A stretch of 64,000 nucleotides of DNA from Niallia circulans NBRC 13626. GTDB lineage: Bacteria; Bacillota; Bacilli; Bacillales; Cytobacillaceae. The notes under the pieces were generated by a model. That model was given only the letters and a program-made list of their open reading frames with translations. It was not told the origin of the DNA and ran no database searches. The stretch covers positions 124,001 to 188,000 of the forward strand of contig NZ_BCVE01000008.1 in assembly GCF_001591585.1 (NCBI RefSeq), read 5' to 3'. A program made the translations under genes and the position numbers. Below, piece by piece: positions 9,090 through 18,106 of the stretch (its first letter is position 1; every line of letters starts with the position of its first letter).

Positions 9090-9452
9090 TGTGTTAGCCC
9101 CCTTTTTTCCCATGTAGTTCTATTTTGTTTTGCGATAGTTGGTGCTAAGGGGATTTTCTTTATAAGCCTTCCTAAAAGCACAATAAGTGGGCGAATTAAA
9201 AATAATAGAATAATGCAAAACTGCCAGTTATGCCAACTAGAGTAGTCATACCAATAAGAACTTATTTAAGAAGATACTTTCGCACTTGCATGATTTATTT
9301 CCCTCCAATATTCCTGAACTGCACATCCTTCCTCTCCATCTATTTAAATTGACTGATTTTCAGTAATTAATCCATGAAATAGTTTTATACTAGTAATAAG
9401 AATACATATACAAATTTACAATCCTTTTATGTATGATGAATGAGCATCTTAA
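9090..9452. other. Intergenic, no convincing gene
   Basis: No reading frame of note on either strand. On the minus strand the frame of the 32-codon gene is broken by TAG and then TAA, compatible with decay of a longer gene, but I cannot show homology. Confidence 0.4.
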
Positions 9453-9490
9453 GAAAAAAGAGACCGAATCCTTGAGGAAACGATCACTCT
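9453..9490 (-). terminator. Terminator of the alpha-galactoside operon
   Basis: Minus-strand hairpin GATCG/CGGTC extended by TCC/GGA around TCAA, followed by TCTTTTTT. It lies about 15 bases past the melA stop. Confidence 0.55.
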
Positions 9491-9503
9491 ATATTTGAGA
9501 GTA

Positions 9504-10832
9504 CTATTTAGCTAACCCAACACTAGTTTCCGTTGTAAAATTCGGCAGCCAGTCACCATGCGCTTCTATTAACTCGTCACATAAGGAGATGATATCGTCC
9601 ATCGATAACTCAGAAGCTGTATGTGGATCAAGCATTGCCGCCTGGTAAATATATTCCTTTTTCAATGTCATTGCTGCTTCAATTGTCAGCAATTGCGTGT
9701 TAATATTTGTCCTGTTTAAAGCTGCAAGCTGTTCAGGGAGATCTCCTACATAGGTTGGAGTAATCCCGCTTCGATCAGCAATACAAGGAACCTCTACACA
9801 TGCTTTTTCCGGCAGATTGCTGATCAATCTTCCTGTATTAAGCACATTGCCACCAAATTTAAAGGGGATATCTGTTTCAATTGCTTCTATAATACGTGAT
9901 CCATATTCCCGGGAACGAACATGTTCCAAGGCTTTATTGTTAACTAGATCCTCTCTCATTGCAACCCAATCATTAATTTGCTTTTCACAACGACGAGGAT
10001 ATTCATCTAATGGAATATTGAAACGGTCAATTAACTCAGGATAACGCGATTTAATAAAGTACGGATGATATTCAGCATTGTGTTCTGATGACTCTGTTAC
10101 ATAATAACCAAACTTATCCATCAACTCAAACCGAACCATATCACCATGCTTAGTTTTTTGCAATTCACGAGCTCTCCGCTTAATTTCTGGATATAAATCA
10201 ATTCCATCCTTGCTTACTTCAAGAAGCCAGGCCATATGATTTATACCCGCAATCTTTTCTTTCACTCCTGTTCGGTCCATCCCCAATGCTTCAAATAATT
10301 CTTTTGTACAAATTTGCACACTGTGACACAGACCAATTGTTTTAATTGGTGTGAAACGATTCATAACCCCAGTTAACACAGCCATTGGGTTTGTGTAATT
10401 TAAGAATAACGCATCAGGACAAACTTCTTCCATGTCTTTTGCAAAATCGAGCATAACGGGAATAGTTCTTAAATTCCTGAATATTCCCCCGATGCCGACT
10501 GTATCTGCAATCGTTTGTCGTAAGCCATATTTTTTGGGAATTTCAAAGTCAATTACCGTACTTGGCTTATAGCCGCCTACCTGAATCGCATTGATTACAT
10601 ATTTAGATCCTTTCAAAGACTCCTTTCGATCCGTATAGGCTTTTACTATAATGTTTTTTCCTAGACTTTCCTTCAAATTAGTAAGCATTTGTTCCGAATC
10701 CCGCAAACGCTGTTTATCAATATCATATAATGCAAATTCATACCCATCTAAAGCATCAACGAACATACAATCTCCAAGAACATTTTTAGCAAACACGGTA
10801 CTTCCTGCACCTAGAAATGTAATTTTAGTCAT
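9504..10832 (-). CDS. melA: Alpha-galactosidase, glycoside hydrolase family 4
   Basis: A 442-residue GH4 enzyme. Members use NAD+ and a divalent metal and cleave alpha-galactosides such as melibiose and raffinose by an oxidation-elimination route. The Rossmann motif FLGAGSTVFAKN is at the N-terminus, then NYTNPMA, the metal Cys in GLCHSVQ (about 174) and the metal His in AGINHMAW (about 200). It is the last gene of the operon, as in the B. subtilis msmR-msmE-melD-melC-melA order. It lacks a signal peptide, so substrate is hydrolysed after uptake. Confidence 0.93.
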   Translation of the reverse strand: MTKITFLGAGSTVFAKNVLGDCMFVDALDGYEFALYDIDKQRLRDSEQMLTNLKESLGKNIIVKAYTDRKESLKGSKYVINAIQVGGYKPSTVIDFEIPKKYGLRQTIADTVGIGGIFRNLRTIPVMLDFAKDMEEVCPDALFLNYTNPMAVLTGVMNRFTPIKTIGLCHSVQICTKELFEALGMDRTGVKEKIAGINHMAWLLEVSKDGIDLYPEIKRRARELQKTKHGDMVRFELMDKFGYYVTESSEHNAEYHPYFIKSRYPELIDRFNIPLDEYPRRCEKQINDWVAMREDLVNNKALEHVRSREYGSRIIEAIETDIPFKFGGNVLNTGRLISNLPEKACVEVPCIADRSGITPTYVGDLPEQLAALNRTNINTQLLTIEAAMTLKKEYIYQAAMLDPHTASELSMDDIISLCDELIEAHGDWLPNFTTETSVGLAK

Positions 10833-10862
10833 AGTAATCCTCTCCTCCCAGCTTTCTTTGAT

Positions 10863-11693
10863 TTATCCTTTTACTGAACCAGATGCTAACCCTTTCACAA
10901 AATGCTTTTGTAATAATAGGAACAAGACTACCATTGGCAGAACAGCCATTATCGCTGCTGCCGCTACGAGATTCATTCGATTGGCATTTTCCCCAAAGAA
11001 TCCAGCTAACGCAACAGTAATTGTCTTTACTTCCTCTGCTTGCAGGAAGAAGATGGCGAATTGATAATCATTCCATATAAAAACACAGGCAATAATTAAA
11101 ATAGATGCAGTAACTGGCTTTAACAACGGAAAGACAATTCGAAAAAATATGCCAGATGTACTTGCTCCATCTATTCTTGCAGCTTCTTCTAATTCTTTCG
11201 GAATAGTGGAGCGAATAAAGCCGGAATACAAGAAAATAGTTAATGGCAGAAAGGATGCAACATTATTCAAGATGGCAATTTCAAGTGTATTCATCATTCC
11301 AATGTCTACCACCAGCTTATAAAGTGGTACTAAAGCGGTTAATGGCGGAATTACCATTACAGCGATAAAAAACATAAATACAAACTGATTTAGCTTAGTT
11401 CGCCTTCTGGCTAATGGATAAGCTGCTAAAGATCCAAATATAATCAACAATAAAGCACTTACAGAAGTAATAACCGTAGTATTCCAAAGGGCATTTCCGA
11501 GACTTGCCATTTCCCAAGCCTCTGAAAAGTTCTCAAAGCTCCACTCCTTTGGGAAAACCCATTTTGAGCTAAAATCCCCCTTCGCCTTGAGCGCTGTTGT
11601 AATTAAAATATAGAAAGGGATTAGGTGAAAGGCTGCGACTAGAAGTGCTACTATAGAGAAAAGCCATTTTTGCTTTTTATTTATATAGTCCAT
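10863..11693 (-). CDS. melC: Sugar ABC transporter permease (MalG type)
   Basis: A 276-residue inner-membrane permease with six predicted helices, the first near residues 10-30. The cytoplasmic EAA loop that docks the ATPase is ELEEAARIDGAS. It belongs to the carbohydrate importer CUT1 group and pairs with the permease upstream, whose stop overlaps its ATG. It brings in alpha-galactosides bound by the lipoprotein. No ATPase gene is present in the operon; Bacillus operons of this type share the distant ATPase MsmX. Confidence 0.9.
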   Translation of the reverse strand: MDYINKKQKWLFSIVALLVAAFHLIPFYILITTALKAKGDFSSKWVFPKEWSFENFSEAWEMASLGNALWNTTVITSVSALLLIIFGSLAAYPLARRRTKLNQFVFMFFIAVMVIPPLTALVPLYKLVVDIGMMNTLEIAILNNVASFLPLTIFLYSGFIRSTIPKELEEAARIDGASTSGIFFRIVFPLLKPVTASILIIACVFIWNDYQFAIFFLQAEEVKTITVALAGFFGENANRMNLVAAAAIMAVLPMVVLFLLLQKHFVKGLASGSVKG

Positions 11694-12628
11694 TACGCCT
11701 CAATCTCCTTCCGCTTGAAGTATATAAGCGCTGTCAAGCTTAAGATTAAAATGATGATCGCCATAAACACTCCTTGTGTTGCTGCATAACCTGCATCTTG
11801 ACGATTGAAATAGAGATCGTACATAAAAGTAGACATCGATTGTGAAGCATATCCTGGTCCGCCACCAGTTAATGAGATTATTACATCAAACAGCTTCAAT
11901 CCACCGATGATGTTAATAACTATATTAATAGTTATAGAAGGCATTAACATCGGCAAGGTTATACTTTTAAATTGTTGAAAGCTAGATGCCCCATCCATTT
12001 GAGCTGCTTCGTAATAGTCTTTTGATATACTTTGTAATCCAGCAAGATAAATAATCATCACAATTCCAACAAACTGAAATGTATTAACGAAAACTATCAA
12101 CCAAATATTAATTTTCGGATCTGCTAATGCATTAATTTTATCAAAACCGAGAAAAACAAGAAGATCATTTAGCGCACCGCCTTGAAAAGCAAAGAAGAAA
12201 TAAAAGATATATCCCATAACTAGCGGGCTGATTATGACCGGCAAGTAAACGACTGTCCTAGTAAAATTCTTAAAGTGAATACTTCGATTCAGCATAAGTG
12301 CGTAACCTAGGCCAATGATATTCTGAAATACAGTACTCCCGACACCATAAAGAAGAGTATTTTTTACAACAAGCCACGTATCCGGATCCTTCAGCATACG
12401 TATATACTGGCTGAAGCCAACATAGTCATAGTGTTGAGAAAATCCGTTCCAATTTGTAAAAGAAATCTTGATTCCGTTTAAAAAAGGATAAAAGATAAAA
12501 AAACAGATGGCAGCAAGTGCTGGAAGATACATCCACCAAATGGAAGATTCCCGCTTCTTTCTACGGTTCCTTTTCACTTCAATTGAAGAGTTGGTATTCG
12601 ACTGCCCTTTAGTCTCTACTTTTATCAA
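11693..12628 (-). CDS. melD: Sugar ABC transporter permease (MalF type)
   Basis: About 311 residues with six predicted helices after a basic N-terminal tail ([10 protein letters not shown]). The EAA loop is [13 protein letters not shown] prefer TTG 12628, about 9 bases after AGGAG; the ATG at 12637 sits directly on that ribosome binding site. It forms the importer channel with the downstream permease, with which it overlaps by one base. Confidence 0.9.
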   Translation of the reverse strand: MIKVETKGQSNTNSSIEVKRNRRKKRESSIWWMYLPALAAICFFIFYPFLNGIKISFTNWNGFSQHYDYVGFSQYIRMLKDPDTWLVVKNTLLYGVGSTVFQNIIGLGYALMLNRSIHFKNFTRTVVYLPVIISPLVMGYIFYFFFAFQGGALNDLLVFLGFDKINALADPKINIWLIVFVNTFQFVGIVMIIYLAGLQSISKDYYEAAQMDGASSFQQFKSITLPMLMPSITINIVINIIGGLKLFDVIISLTGGGPGYASQSMSTFMYDLYFNRQDAGYAATQGVFMAIIILILSLTALIYFKRKEIEA

Positions 12629-12696
12629 AGTAACCATCTCCTAAATTTTAAATTGAGAGGCGAGACGGATAACTGCATTCCCTCCTACCGTATAAA

Positions 12697-13962
12697 CTAT
12701 TTCTTTTGTTCTAACAGTCTCTTATATTCTACAGCCATCTTTTTTGAAACTTCCTCAGGTGTCATTGTCCCAGATAGTAATTCTTGACCAGCTGCCCCCA
12801 TTGGATCCCACATGCCACTTGGTAAATACACTCGATCAAAGTAAGGCTCCACTTTATTATCCTTATACTTCTCGTAATCATCAGAGTAATAGTTTTTTGA
12901 TTCCGTATTTGTCAGCCCTGCCGGAAGCGAAGTACCTTCTGCAATCTCTTTGACAATCTCTGGCTGGGAAATGAAATCTAAGAATTGCTTCGCTTCCTCT
13001 TTCACTTTAGAATCTTTCCATACAGCTAATGTATGACGCTCGCCGCCAATCCAACTTGGCTTGTCTCCTTCCTCCATTACTGGCATTGGAATAATACCAA
13101 GCTTAACATCTGGATTTAATTCTTCCACCGAAGGTCCAAGCATCCCACCACCAACAATAAAAGCAATTTTATTTTGAGCCATTAAGTCTACCATTTGATG
13201 ATTTTGAGCCGTTAAGACATCTTCATTTAGGAGACCTTTATCCTGCATTTCCTTTAGTTTTTCGGGTAAAAAAGTATAGTTTGACCAATCAAAGGTGCCG
13301 TCCAGCAGCTCTTCCTTATAGTTTTTCTCACCTGTAATTAATAAAGGTGTAGCAAATTGATCAAAAAACTGACCGAATGCAGATTTATCCGCTCCAGCAA
13401 ACCATAGTGGAGTAACTTCTCCTTTTCCTTTTTCCTTGATTGTTTCAAGTGCTGACATAAATTCATCAAAAGTACTTGGAGGAGTGATTCCATACTTTTC
13501 TAAAAGAGTGGCATTGTATGTAAGTCCATCCTTTGCTTGATTAAGAGGATAAGCATATACTTTGCCGGTTTCATCTAGCAAAATTTGATTAAGCGCTGGA
13601 TCAAGATCTTTCACCCAGTCCATATCTTTCAAATCTTCTACATACTCCCCATAACGATGGAGCGCCCATCCATGAGTGTCGAATAGGTCTGGCATGTCAT
13701 TAGCAGCCATCTTAACCCTAAGCATGCCCTCATAACCATCCGCAGGATAATTTTCTTTAATATCTATATCTGGATTTTCCTTTTCGAATTTTTCTACAAC
13801 ATTTTGAAGGGTAATTTTATCAGCTTCATTAGTCACTGTTGAATACAGCGTAACGACTGTCCTATCCCCATTTTCTTCGTTTCCACCTGAAGCTTTGCTG
13901 CATCCTGCAACAATCATGGTTAAAGCAACCGCAATGACCATCGTTTTCAAAAGCTTATTCAA
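12697..13962 (-). CDS. msmE: Extracellular sugar-binding lipoprotein
   Basis: A 421-residue solute-binding protein of family 1. The signal peptide ends in the lipobox IVAGC, so Cys21 is lipidated and the protein is tethered to the outer face of the membrane. The mature part keeps the two-lobe pattern, with VVTLYSTVTNE at the start and SWIGGERHTLAVWKDSK late. It captures alpha-galactosides for the two permeases. The start follows AGGGGGCG. Confidence 0.92.
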   Translation of the reverse strand: MNKLLKTMVIAVALTMIVAGCSKASGGNEENGDRTVVTLYSTVTNEADKITLQNVVEKFEKENPDIDIKENYPADGYEGMLRVKMAANDMPDLFDTHGWALHRYGEYVEDLKDMDWVKDLDPALNQILLDETGKVYAYPLNQAKDGLTYNATLLEKYGITPPSTFDEFMSALETIKEKGKGEVTPLWFAGADKSAFGQFFDQFATPLLITGEKNYKEELLDGTFDWSNYTFLPEKLKEMQDKGLLNEDVLTAQNHQMVDLMAQNKIAFIVGGGMLGPSVEELNPDVKLGIIPMPVMEEGDKPSWIGGERHTLAVWKDSKVKEEAKQFLDFISQPEIVKEIAEGTSLPAGLTNTESKNYYSDDYEKYKDNKVEPYFDRVYLPSGMWDPMGAAGQELLSGTMTPEEVSKKMAVEYKRLLEQKK

Positions 13963-14098
13963 TAAAAACGCCCCCTAAAAAATTCATCTCGATAGCTCCA
14001 GGTATATTCACCTAAGTTTCGAGTTTGTTCTCTTGCTGGTTTATAGGAGCATCGATATAATAGAATTATGCTCCCTTTCCTAATTGGAGTTAACTGTT

Positions 14099-14171
14099 AT
14101 TTGCCCGTAAAAAAAGTGACTGCCATCACTTTTAAACCTGGCATCAAGCCTTTGGCGCCAGGAGGGCAAAT
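14099..14171 (-). ncRNA. Three-arm RNA element containing a terminator hairpin
   Basis: Between msmR and msmE the minus strand can fold as a closed junction. An outer stem ATTTGCCC/GGGCAAAT (14164-14171 with 14099-14106) encloses a hairpin CCTGGC/GCCAGG (14137-14162) and a hairpin AAAAGTGA/TCACTTTT (14112-14133) that ends in seven Ts. The last is a good intrinsic terminator; the outer stem closes only in read-through RNA. It may be the msmR terminator or a leader of msmE. I match no known riboswitch class. Confidence 0.5.
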
Positions 14172-14209
14172 CATCAAAATAAGTTCATTTTCACATCACA
14201 CACCACCTC

Positions 14210-15235
14210 CTATAAAGGATAATTCTTTTTTCCGCCACAACTTTCCCTAATTACTAATTCAGTGGGAAGAGTAATGGTTATTGGGAGTTCTCTACCCTTT
14301 AAACGATCAAGTAAAAGCCTTACCCCCGTTCTTCCCATTTCCATTGTATGTACTCTAATTGTAGTCAATGGGGTACTCGCAAATTTAGCAGCTTCAATAT
14401 CGTCAAAACTAATAATTGCTACATCAGAAGGAACGTTAAGATTAACTTCTTGCAAGGCTCTTAAAGCTCCAATCGCCATTGGATCACTGCCGATAAAAAA
14501 GGCTTCTGGCAGCTCAGATGTTTGAATAGCCTTTTGCATTAATTCATATCCCTGCGCCATAGTATACTCACCGATAAAGACTGAATCTTCTTCAAATAAG
14601 TTTTGTTCCTTCATAAAGCGTTCAAAGGTGGTAAGTCGTTTATCTTCAATAATAAGCTTCTGATTTTTTAAATGTTCTCTTTCCTTTCCCCCAATATAAC
14701 CAATCCGTTTGTAACCAATATTCACTAGATGCTTTAACGCCTTTTCTGTTGCTCGTTCAAAATTAATACCAACCGAATCATAGAGATCTTCATTAGGCGA
14801 ATGATTTATATAAACGATATTTTCGACCTGACTAATAGCCTTTAGCGCTGTCTCTTTTACTCTTCCGACAACAATAAGTCCATCTAACTCTTCTATCATC
14901 TGGTTGCTTTCTGTTTCATGTAAGCGAAAAGTAACTGTATTGATTCTATTAGATGCAAGTTCCATTTCAATCCCTTGACGGATAGATAGGAAATATGGAT
15001 CACTAATTTCTTCATCTAATGATTGGGTTAAGATTATTCCGACGCGTTTGAAAGTAGATTTTCTTTGCTTCAATCTTCTTTCTAAGATTGTTTCATAACC
15101 AAGCTCTTTGGCAACCCGAATAATTCGTTCTCTTGTTTCCGCTTGAACAGTAAGCGTTCGATCATTATTTAATACTCGTGAAACGGTTGATGCGGATACA
15201 TTTGACTTATCTGCAATTTCCTTAATAGTTGCCAT
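14210..15235 (-). CDS. msmR: LacI-family transcriptional regulator of alpha-galactoside use
   Basis: A 341-residue repressor. The N-terminal helix-turn-helix and hinge (TIKEIADKSNVSASTVSRVL onward, residues 3-60) bind DNA; the rest is a periplasmic-binding-like sugar domain ending in TTIRVHTMEMGRTGVRLLLD. It heads the alpha-galactoside operon in the same direction, as msmR does in B. subtilis. Its TAG stop merges with AGGAGGTGG, a ribosome binding site followed by ATG TGA and short frames only. The name rests on context. Confidence 0.88.
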   Translation of the reverse strand: MATIKEIADKSNVSASTVSRVLNNDRTLTVQAETRERIIRVAKELGYETILERRLKQRKSTFKRVGIILTQSLDEEISDPYFLSIRQGIEMELASNRINTVTFRLHETESNQMIEELDGLIVVGRVKETALKAISQVENIVYINHSPNEDLYDSVGINFERATEKALKHLVNIGYKRIGYIGGKEREHLKNQKLIIEDKRLTTFERFMKEQNLFEEDSVFIGEYTMAQGYELMQKAIQTSELPEAFFIGSDPMAIGALRALQEVNLNVPSDVAIISFDDIEAAKFASTPLTTIRVHTMEMGRTGVRLLLDRLKGRELPITITLPTELVIRESCGGKKNYPL

Positions 15236-15534
15236 TTTAAAACCCTCTTTTTGTTCTTATTAGGTCAGTAAAATTTTCTTATAAAATCACTAATAAAATT
15301 ACCTGCTATATACGAATAATAACACCATATGTAAAGGCTTTCAATAAGAAAATTAACTTTTCTAAAAATTATTTTACTAATCAGCCTATAGAATTATTTA
15401 TATTTTAAATACACCATTACGTTATTTATTATTTTTTTCAGTAAATATTTTAGTAAAATATCCTTTGCATAGAGATGCTCTTGCTATCCTTTCTATTTCT
15501 TTGTTTTATATTTGCAACTTCTCCTAAAAACAAC
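15236..15534. promoter_or_regulatory. Regulatory intergenic region with repeated TTAGTAAAAT words
   Basis: Besides the promoter it holds an exact palindrome with a one-base centre, ATATTTTA-G-TAAAATAT (15445-15461), and related words at about 15264 (CAGTAAAATTTT) and 15369 (ATTTTACTAATC). These could be operators of the LacI-type regulator or of another factor. No gene is seen. Confidence 0.4.
15307..15343 (-). promoter_or_regulatory. Promoter with overlapping cre-like site upstream of msmR
   Basis: On the minus strand, TTTACA (15335-15330) and TATATA (15312-15307) are 17 bases apart, a good sigma-A promoter. The -35 lies inside TGAAAGCCTTTACA (15343-15330), which matches the CcpA site TGWAANCGNTNWCA with one mismatch. 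This suggests direct catabolite repression of the operon. Confidence 0.5.
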
Positions 15535-15571
15535 AAAAAAGGAACTGTTCACACAAACGAGTTCCTTTTTT
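15535..15571. terminator. Bidirectional-looking terminator of the coat operon
   Basis: Perfect arms AAAAAAGGAACT and AGTTCCTTTTTT around a 13-base loop, four bases past the stop at 15575. It ends the 17.9-15.6 kb minus-strand operon. Confidence 0.85.
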
Positions 15572-15574
15572 ATC

Positions 15575-15874
15575 TTAAAGTATCGGTAAGTTTAAAGCAG
15601 TATGAATGTTTTGCAAATTAAGGTTCACTTGTTCCTTTGGATCCCATGCATGGTACCACCCTTTTTCAGTCATGTATTGGGATAGTTGTTCATGTAAGTC
15701 AAGTGCTTCATTTAGATGGCGGACAAGGATTTCTTTTATCTCTGGATGTCCCGTTTCTGTGATGGCCATGGAATAATTTCTAATTCCGCTTTTGGCAGAA
15801 ATCAATAGATCTGTTGCAATCATTTGATCAGTTAAAGCATCCATGCCTGTAAAATATTCTATAATGGAATTCAT
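15575..15874 (-). CDS. Spore coat protein, CotF C-terminal-like
   Basis: A 99-residue helical protein of the CotF/YraD-YraF coat family. The core LLISAKSGIRNYSMAITET then EILVRHLNEALDLHEQLSQYM is the ferritin-like pair of helices seen in CotF, and KGWYHAWDPKEQ is the usual C-terminal box. It overlaps the 73-residue partner upstream by 4 bases. It is the last gene of the operon and is probably packed in the spore coat. Confidence 0.8.
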   Translation of the reverse strand: MNSIIEYFTGMDALTDQMIATDLLISAKSGIRNYSMAITETGHPEIKEILVRHLNEALDLHEQLSQYMTEKGWYHAWDPKEQVNLNLQNIHTALNLPIL

Positions 15875-16092
15875 CCGTTCTCTCCCCCCATTCTCGGCAT
15901 TTCTTGCGCTTTCGATAAAATAGTTGAAAATTCCTGTAGCTGCCTTGTTGATATATCCACATCTTGCAGCATTAATTCTTTTAATTGTGGATCGGAAACA
16001 AGTGCGCGCATCGTTTTAGCTTTTGTTATGCAAATCGTTTTAAACGTAGCCAGTTCTTGAACTTCTAATACTTCATGTAATACATAATCCAT
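15871..16092 (-). CDS. Spore coat protein, CotF N-terminal-like
   Basis: A 73-residue helical protein, paralogous to the first gene of this operon (shared pattern FKTICITKAKTMRALV and QLKELMLQDVD). It corresponds to the YraE/YraG type of short CotF-like partner proteins. It is encoded 18 bases after the alcohol dehydrogenase and overlaps the 99-residue gene, so the two products are likely made together. Confidence 0.75.
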   Translation of the reverse strand: MDYVLHEVLEVQELATFKTICITKAKTMRALVSDPQLKELMLQDVDISTRQLQEFSTILSKAQEMPRMGGENG

Positions 16093-16110
16093 TACATAAT
16101 CCTGCCTTTC

Positions 16111-17247
16111 TTATGGTTTTAAGACAACTTTTATACAATTATCCATTTTCGTATCAAAAATTTCATACCCTCGTTTTGCTTCACTCAATGGTAATACATG
16201 ACTTACGACATCACTCGGATCAATTTTTCCAGTAGAAACTAATTCAAACATATATGGCATGTAATGAATAACAGGAGCTTGTCCAGAACGAATATTGACA
16301 TTGCGCTGCATGATATCTCCTAAAGGAAAAGCATTATATCTGCCGCCATAAACGCCAGTAATTTGGATGGTACCACATTTACGAACCGCTTGGGCAGCCA
16401 TCACAAGAGCGCTCATTGTGCCGCCTTGCAGCTTCATGCCGCTCGCTAGGAATTCCATATCGCTCATTTTTCCATCCATGCCAACAGCATCAATCACCAC
16501 ATCGGCACCGCCTTTTGTGAGTTCTTTTAAGTAAGCTCCCACATTTTCAACCTGTTCAAAATTAACAATTTCTACCTTATTTGTACGTTTGGCATGCTGC
16601 AGACGATAATCAACATAATCGACAGCAATGACGCGTTTTGCCCCTTTCAGCCATGCGAATTTTTGTGCAAATAATCCAATTGGTCCACACCCAAATACTA
16701 TGACTGTATCTCCAGCTTTTACACCCGCATTATCTACACTCCAAAATCCAGTTGTCATTGCATCGGCAATAACCGTCAATTTTTCATCAGGTTCTTCACA
16801 AGTTTCTGGAATCTTAAAGTGAGTGAAATTTGCAAAAGGAACTCTTAAATACTCTGCTTGCCCGCCTGGATAACCTCCCGCATTCCCTGAATAACCAAAA
16901 TAGGCACCAACATCTCCATTATCGTTGGAATTGTCACATTGACTTTCTAAATTACTTTTGCAGTACTGGCATTCTCCACAGGCAATATTGAAAGGAATAA
17001 TAACCCGGTCACCTTTTTTGACTTTCGTCACTTCTGGTCCAACCTCTTCAACTATCCCCATCGGTTCATGGCCAATCACATAATTTTCTTGTAAGTTTGG
17101 CATCATTCCATGGATTAAATGTAAATCAGATCCGCATATCGCAGTACTTGTCACTTTAATAATCATATCATCAGGTTTTAAAATCTTTGGATCTTCCACT
17201 TCTTTTACTTCCACATTTTTAATCCCTTGGTAAGTTACTGCTTTCAT
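16111..17247 (-). CDS. adhB: Zinc-dependent alcohol dehydrogenase
   Basis: A 378-residue medium-chain dehydrogenase. Catalytic zinc ligands are Cys in TAICGSDLH and the GHEPMGIVEEVG box; the structural zinc knuckle is CGECQYCKSNLESQC; the NAD motif is VIVFGCGPIGLFA. It resembles glutathione-independent formaldehyde/threonine-type dehydrogenases. Its place between CotF-like genes matches B. subtilis adhB within yraD-G, so it is probably expressed during sporulation. The substrate is unknown. Confidence 0.85.
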   Translation of the reverse strand: MKAVTYQGIKNVEVKEVEDPKILKPDDMIIKVTSTAICGSDLHLIHGMMPNLQENYVIGHEPMGIVEEVGPEVTKVKKGDRVIIPFNIACGECQYCKSNLESQCDNSNDNGDVGAYFGYSGNAGGYPGGQAEYLRVPFANFTHFKIPETCEEPDEKLTVIADAMTTGFWSVDNAGVKAGDTVIVFGCGPIGLFAQKFAWLKGAKRVIAVDYVDYRLQHAKRTNKVEIVNFEQVENVGAYLKELTKGGADVVIDAVGMDGKMSDMEFLASGMKLQGGTMSALVMAAQAVRKCGTIQITGVYGGRYNAFPLGDIMQRNVNIRSGQAPVIHYMPYMFELVSTGKIDPSDVVSHVLPLSEAKRGYEIFDTKMDNCIKVVLKP

Positions 17248-17265
17248 TCTATCTAACCTCCATAT

Positions 17266-17634
17266 TTAATGCTGATCAGGCGTCCGATCAAACATTCCTT
17301 TTCGATTCGTTTCACCAGTAAACAAATGCATATTTCCAATCATAATAGTATTCTTTGCCGAAAGTTGATCTAACTTATATTGTTCACTCATATCATGAGG
17401 ATGGAACCATTTTTTTTCTATCATTAAATCTGTTATTTCTTGGTGCATCTGGATTGCCTGATTAAGTTGTTTTCGTAACAGTACTCTTAAGTCTGGTGAA
17501 GCTGTTTCAGTTAAAGCTGTTGCTATATTTCTCACCCCTTCTTTTGCGCGAATAAGAAAATCAACCGCAAATGTCATATCAGCAAGCTCTGGCATATTTA
17601 ACGCATTAATGGGATCTAAGTAGTCATTATTCAA
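17266..17634 (-). CDS. Spore coat protein, CotF C-terminal-like
   Basis: A 122-residue paralogue of the 99-residue coat protein at the operon's other end: [40 protein letters not shown] and [12 protein letters not shown] align directly. It overlaps its 88-residue partner by 4 bases. Both gene pairs have the same order, suggesting that the pair was duplicated on either side of the dehydrogenase. Confidence 0.8.
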   Translation of the reverse strand: MNNDYLDPINALNMPELADMTFAVDFLIRAKEGVRNIATALTETASPDLRVLLRKQLNQAIQMHQEITDLMIEKKWFHPHDMSEQYKLDQLSAKNTIMIGNMHLFTGETNRKGMFDRTPDQH

Positions 17635-17897
17635 TGGATAACACCTTCCTCTCCACCTATAATTGGCGTTGGACGCATTTGAGGGATTTCTGTTGCGAAT
17701 GGCACATTCTTATATACTTCTTGTAGTTCCCTAAGCGCCTGAATAGACTGATTTACATCTTTCTGCATTAAATTCTTAAGCTCTTCATCAAAAACAAGAC
17801 CTTGCATTAACTTTGATTTTGCTACACAGAGTGTTTTAAAATTTATCACTTCATGTAAATCTAATGATTCATGCGGAGCTAAGCTGTTCCTTTCCAT
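17631..17897 (-). CDS. Spore coat protein, CotF N-terminal-like
   Basis: About 88 residues, helical, with [18 protein letters not shown] and [17 protein letters not shown], the same pattern as the 73-residue gene downstream. I prefer ATG 17897, 9 bases after AGGAGG; TTG 17903 is too close. It is the first gene of a five-gene operon (pair, adhB, pair). Confidence 0.75.
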   Translation of the reverse strand: MERNSLAPHESLDLHEVINFKTLCVAKSKLMQGLVFDEELKNLMQKDVNQSIQALRELQEVYKNVPFATEIPQMRPTPIIGGEEGVIH

Positions 17898-18106
17898 GAC
17901 CAATTACCTCCTGTCCTAATTTAATTACTTCGCTATTTTCCCCAACTTCTTTTCTTAATTTACTAGCAATTTTTAACGATTTATTTTTTGGAAAAAAACA
18001 TCTTTATTTACATAAAATTTGAATTATGTACATATTTCCTTTAATGTTATCGTTTCTTTTGCTCATACTAATAAAGCAAACGACTTCTTGAAAGGATTAG
18101 GTTATT

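Noticed and set aside
14068-14250. 60-codon plus-strand frame over the three-arm RNA
   Set aside because: No ribosome binding site; Cys/Pro-rich sequence produced by the inverted repeats.
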